Assembly (NCBI RefSeq): GCF_027627475.1
Contig: NZ_CP115484.1
Coordinates: 1,549,501 to 1,613,500 of the forward strand
Origin: Paenibacillus sp. SYP-B4298
Lineage (GTDB): Bacteria; Bacillota; Bacilli; Paenibacillales; Paenibacillaceae
Length of the DNA stretch: 64,000 nucleotides
Reading direction: 5' to 3'
Every line of letters begins with the position of its first letter. Positions within the stretch are counted from its first letter, which is position 1. Of the stretch, positions 60,789-64,000 are shown in pieces. The notes under the pieces were generated by a model, which had not been told where the DNA came from, did not search any database, and saw nothing but the letters and a program-made list of their open reading frames with translations. Made by a program: the position numbers and the translations under genes.

Positions 60789-63119
60789 ATGAAATTCACA
60801 GACGGTTACTGGCAGGTTCGAGAGGGACTGGTGGTGCACTATCCAGTCGATGTGCGCGATGTCGTCAAGAGCGGAAGCGCCTTGTCGGTGCATACGGCGG
60901 TGCGCCCGATCGAGCGCAAGGGCGATACATTGAACAGCACGCTGCTGAATGTGGAGCTCAGCTCCCCGCTGCCGGATGTCATCCGCGTGCGCTGGATGCG
61001 TCATGCAGGCAGACGTCAGACGGGGCCGGCATTCGAGCTGTACGGCAGTCCAGATACACAGGCAACGGTGAGTGAAGGCGAGTCCACAGTAGAGCTGGAG
61101 AGCGGCGGCCTGCGGGCTGTCGTGCAGACCAAGGGCGATTGGGGCATCACCTTTCATAATTACGGCAAAAAAGCAACCGCTTCCAAGACGAGATCGGCGG
61201 CTCATATCCAGGCCGCGGACGGCTCGACTTACTTCCGCGAGCAGCTAACGCTTGGCGTAGGCGAGCACATCTATGGTCTGGGGGAGCGCTTCACCCCCTT
61301 TATCAAAAACGGTCAGGTCGTCGACATCTGGAACGAGGATGGCGGCACCAGCAGCGAGCAGGCTTACAAAAATGTTCCGTTCTATCTATCCAGTGAAGGT
61401 TATGGCATCTTCGTCAACCATCCGGGGAAGGTGTCCTTCGAGGTCGGGTCGGAGGCGGTCTCCAAGATGCAGTTCAGTGTACCGGGCGAGCAGCTAGAGT
61501 ATTATGTGATCGGCGGTGCGACATTGAAGGACGTGCTGCGCAACTATACGAGTCTCACAGGCAAGCCGGCGCTGCCGCCAGCCTGGTCCTTCGGACTATG
61601 GCTGACCACCTCGTTCACGACCAATTATGATGAGATGACGGTGAACCATTTTATCGACGGCATGGCACAGCGCAATGTGCCGCTGCATGTATTCCATTTC
61701 GACTGCTTCTGGATGCGAGAGTATCAGTGGTGTGACTTCGAATGGGACCCGGCGGTATTCCCTGATCCGCCGGGGATGCTGAAGCGGCTCAAGAGCAAGG
61801 GACTGAAAATCTGTGTCTGGATCAACTCCTATATTGCGCAGAAGTCGCCATTATTTCAGGAGGGCATGGAGAAGGGGTATTTCGTCAAAACCTCAACCGG
61901 CGACGTGTGGCAATGGGATATGTGGCAGGCGGGGATGGCTCTGGTCGACTTCACGAACCCGGAGGCAACCGCCTGGTACCAGGAGAAGCTGGAGCGTCTG
62001 ATTGATATGGGCGTCGATTCGTTCAAGACCGATTTCGGCGAGCGTATACCGACCGATGTGGTCTATTATGACGGATCGGACCCGGTGAAGATGCACAACT
62101 ACTATACCTTCTTGTATAACAAAGCGGTATTTGAACTGCTGGAGCGCAAGCTCGGGAAGAACGAGGCGATGCTGTTCGCCCGCTCTGCGACCGCTGGCGG
62201 ACAGCAGTTCCCGGTGCACTGGGGCGGCGATTGCTCTGCCAACTATGATTCAATGGCGGAGACGCTGCGCGGCGGTCTGTCGCTCGGCCTGTCCGGCTTC
62301 GGCTTCTGGAGCCATGACATCAGCGGCTTCGAGCATACGGCTCCGCCGGACATCTACAAGCGCTGGGTAGCCTTCGGGCTGCTGTCCTCTCACAGTCGCC
62401 TGCATGGCAATCATTCGTATCGGGTGCCATGGCTGTTCGATGAGGAATCAGTGGACGTGCTGCGCTACTTCACACAGCTCAAATCGAAGCTGATGCCGTA
62501 CCTGTTCGGCTCGGCTGTCGAAGCCACACAGTGGGGTGCGCCGATGATGCGGGCGATGGTGCTGGAGTTCGCACAGGACCCGACCTGTCACTATCTTGAC
62601 CGTCAATATATGCTGGGCGACAGTCTGCTGGTCGCACCGATCTTCCGCGAGGATGGCCTCGTCACGTATTATGTGCCGCAAGGGACATGGACACATTTCA
62701 TTACCGGTCGCAGGATCGAGGGTTGTTCCTGGCATACGGAGGAGCATGGCTATATGAGTCTGCCGCTGCTGGCCAGGCCGGGAAGTCTGATCGCTGTGGG
62801 GCGTAATGATCAGAGGCCGGACTATGACTATGCCGATGGGGTAACCTTCCATCTGTTCGAGCTTGCAGATGGCCAGAGCGTGGTGAGCCGCGTTCCTAAT
62901 CTGCAGGGCGAACGGGAGCTGCAGGTCACGGCCATGCGCAGCGGAAGCCGAATTGAGCTGCTTGCTGAAGGAAGCGGCAAGCCATGGCAGTTGATGCTGC
63001 GCGGCATCGAGCAGGTGAAGGGTGTGGAGGGGGCACAGATGTCAGCCACGAATCAGGGTGTGCTGGTGACTCCGACTGCTGCACAAGGCAAGGTAATTAT
63101 TTCACTGAAGACACTGTAG
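60789..63119 (+). CDS. yicI: Alpha-xylosidase (GH31, YicI type)
   Basis: A 776-residue cytoplasmic GH31 enzyme that removes alpha-linked xylose from xyloglucan fragments such as isoprimeverose. Nucleophile Asp415 lies in F-K-T-D-F-G-E and acid/base Asp481 in W-G-G-D-C; these fall one residue from Asp416 and Asp482 of Escherichia coli YicI, so the alignment is almost gap-free. SFTTNYDEMTVNHF and FHFDCFWMREYQWCDFEWD are also YicI-like. No signal peptide. GGAGGG precedes the start and a terminator follows. Confidence 0.95.
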   Translation: MKFTDGYWQVREGLVVHYPVDVRDVVKSGSALSVHTAVRPIERKGDTLNSTLLNVELSSPLPDVIRVRWMRHAGRRQTGPAFELYGSPDTQATVSEGESTVELESGGLRAVVQTKGDWGITFHNYGKKATASKTRSAAHIQAADGSTYFREQLTLGVGEHIYGLGERFTPFIKNGQVVDIWNEDGGTSSEQAYKNVPFYLSSEGYGIFVNHPGKVSFEVGSEAVSKMQFSVPGEQLEYYVIGGATLKDVLRNYTSLTGKPALPPAWSFGLWLTTSFTTNYDEMTVNHFIDGMAQRNVPLHVFHFDCFWMREYQWCDFEWDPAVFPDPPGMLKRLKSKGLKICVWINSYIAQKSPLFQEGMEKGYFVKTSTGDVWQWDMWQAGMALVDFTNPEATAWYQEKLERLIDMGVDSFKTDFGERIPTDVVYYDGSDPVKMHNYYTFLYNKAVFELLERKLGKNEAMLFARSATAGGQQFPVHWGGDCSANYDSMAETLRGGLSLGLSGFGFWSHDISGFEHTAPPDIYKRWVAFGLLSSHSRLHGNHSYRVPWLFDEESVDVLRYFTQLKSKLMPYLFGSAVEATQWGAPMMRAMVLEFAQDPTCHYLDRQYMLGDSLLVAPIFREDGLVTYYVPQGTWTHFITGRRIEGCSWHTEEHGYMSLPLLARPGSLIAVGRNDQRPDYDYADGVTFHLFELADGQSVVSRVPNLQGERELQVTAMRSGSRIELLAEGSGKPWQLMLRGIEQVKGVEGAQMSATNQGVLVTPTAAQGKVIISLKTL

Positions 63120-63132
63120 AGCGAGAACGTAC

Positions 63133-63182
63133 ATCCCCGGCATTTGCGGCTCAGGCCGCTCTCTGCTGCCGGGGATTTTTTT
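63133..63182 (+). terminator. Terminator after the alpha-xylosidase gene
   Basis: atccccggca (63133-63142) pairs with tgccggggat (63167-63176); gcggc/gccgc forms an inner stem, and seven T follow. Confidence 0.92.
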
Positions 63183-63441
63183 GCTTGGATGCACTTGCTA
63201 TTTTGCTGCTGCTCCTCCCCCTGGTTTTGGCCGCGGTAGTTTGCAACTCGCCGTCTTGCTATTGCAGGAATCTGCTGCTTCCATCGCGAACATGTTAACC
63301 ACAAGTTGTGAATGATGTAGAAAAACTCATATTTGCCGCATGAAAGCAATACACTAGTTGCCATAGGGCAGGCAGCGGAGTGCCTGGCGGGCGGGAAGCA
63401 CGCAACGGGGGAAGAGATGCTGGCAAGAACAGGAGGGCTTC
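63183..63441. other. Intergenic region before the metallophosphoesterase
   Basis: No gene is supported. A small dyad cacaa-g-ttgtg occurs near 63300-63315; the promoter of the next gene is not obvious. Confidence 0.3.
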
Positions 63442-64000
63442 ATGGAGAAACTGGCAATACTGTCTGATATTCATGGCAATCTGCCGGCATTGGAGGCCGT
63501 AATTGCGGACGTGGAGCGCCGTGGAATCAAGCGCATCATCTGCTTGGGAGATCTGGTCGGCAAGGGACCGGACTCGGACAAGGCAGTCGATCGCATCCGA
63601 TCGACATGCCAGACGGTTATTCGCGGCAATTGGGATGACTTCATGCCCAATCCGGCGGACAATGATATAGTGCGTTGGCATCGCGCCAGATTGGGAGAGG
63701 AGCGGCTCGACTACCTCAGGTCGCTGCCCTTTGCGCTGGAATTCCGTATGAGCGGCAAGCTGGTGAGGCTGTTCCATGCTTCGCCTCGCAGTGTGTACGA
63801 GCGTATCCAGCCATGGGATAGCGTAGAGAAGCGCCTGTCGCTGCTCGATCCATCGGAGAGGACGCCGAGCGCAGCCATATGCGATGTAGCAGGCTATGGA
63901 GATATTCATAATGCATATGTCCAGCATCTGTCTGGGAGAATGCTGTTCAACACCGGCAGTGTTGGTAACCCGCTGGACATGCCGCAAGCCTCTTACGCCA
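63442..64000 (+). CDS. Metallophosphoesterase (calcineurin-like), 3' truncated
   Basis: 186 residues are visible, running off the window. Metal motifs are in order: L-S-D-I-H-G-N, L-G-D-L-V-G-K-G, R-G-N-W-D-D-F, F-H-A-S-P and N-T-G-S-V-G-N-P. The usual G-H-x-H motif is G-Y-G-D-I-H-N-A here, leaving only the second histidine, a pattern I associate with a Firmicutes subgroup of YfcE-like phosphodiesterases. AGGAGGG precedes the ATG by about 5 bases. The substrate is unknown. Confidence 0.9.
   Translation, partial: MEKLAILSDIHGNLPALEAVIADVERRGIKRIICLGDLVGKGPDSDKAVDRIRSTCQTVIRGNWDDFMPNPADNDIVRWHRARLGEERLDYLRSLPFALEFRMSGKLVRLFHASPRSVYERIQPWDSVEKRLSLLDPSERTPSAAICDVAGYGDIHNAYVQHLSGRMLFNTGSVGNPLDMPQASYA

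Overview
The window looks like chromosomal DNA of a spore-forming Gram-positive bacterium of the Paenibacillus type. The evidence is the moderately GC-rich codon use, the strong GGAGG-type ribosome binding sites, several LplA/LplB/YtcP-style sugar transporters paired with a YesM/YesN two-component system, a CotD-like spore coat protein, and the YqzE, YqhG and YqhH genes known from Bacillaceae. No phage, insertion sequence or CRISPR array was seen. Both ends cut through a gene.

Layout. 1-2.7 kb: the end of a sugar ABC transporter lipoprotein and a six-hairpin glycosidase. 2.9-5.5 kb: anaerobic ribonucleotide reductase nrdDG behind two NrdR-like boxes. 5.6-8.0 kb: undecaprenyl-diphosphatase (reverse) and a CNNM/CBS transporter-like membrane protein. 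8.1-13.3 kb: a complete five-gene nickel/peptide-type ABC importer whose leader appears to contain a transcription attenuator. 13.4-16.1 kb: coat protein, chemotaxis receptor and tRNA-Leu. 16.4-28.2 kb: a plant-polysaccharide locus (sugar importer, YesM/YesN sensor pair, GH30 xylanase behind a catabolite-control site, SGNH esterase, NodB-type deacetylase). 28.5-31.3 kb: Lrp-type regulator, metallo-hydrolase, LysE exporter with a perfect palindrome upstream, and a 750-base non-coding stretch rich in RNA-like structure. 31.3-34.3 kb: cupin, aminotransferase and radical SAM genes in tight order.

34.4-42.1 kb is the most unusual part. It is a compact cluster of a short-chain dehydrogenase relative without the usual Tyr/Lys pair, a one-module nonribosomal peptide synthetase with only the back half of a condensation domain, a three-gene ABC-2 exporter, and a protein joining a BtrH-like acyltransferase/cysteine-peptidase fold to a glycosidase-associated beta-sandwich. 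I infer a small amino-acid-derived product made on a carrier protein and exported.

42.2-57.6 kb is mostly housekeeping: a YczE-like membrane protein, carbohydrate deacetylases, a TetR-benzil reductase pair, a cell-wall amidase, yqzE, yqhG-yqhH, tRNA-Pro and tRNA-Thr, glutathione peroxidase with a candidate small RNA upstream, helD, and DUF4309/DUF1294 genes. 57.9-63.1 kb returns to sugar catabolism: a sugar isomerase, a Gfo/Idh/MocA dehydrogenase, an AraC activator and a GH31 alpha-xylosidase. The xylanase, esterase, importer and alpha-xylosidase suggest growth on xylan or xyloglucan. A metallophosphoesterase runs off the right end.
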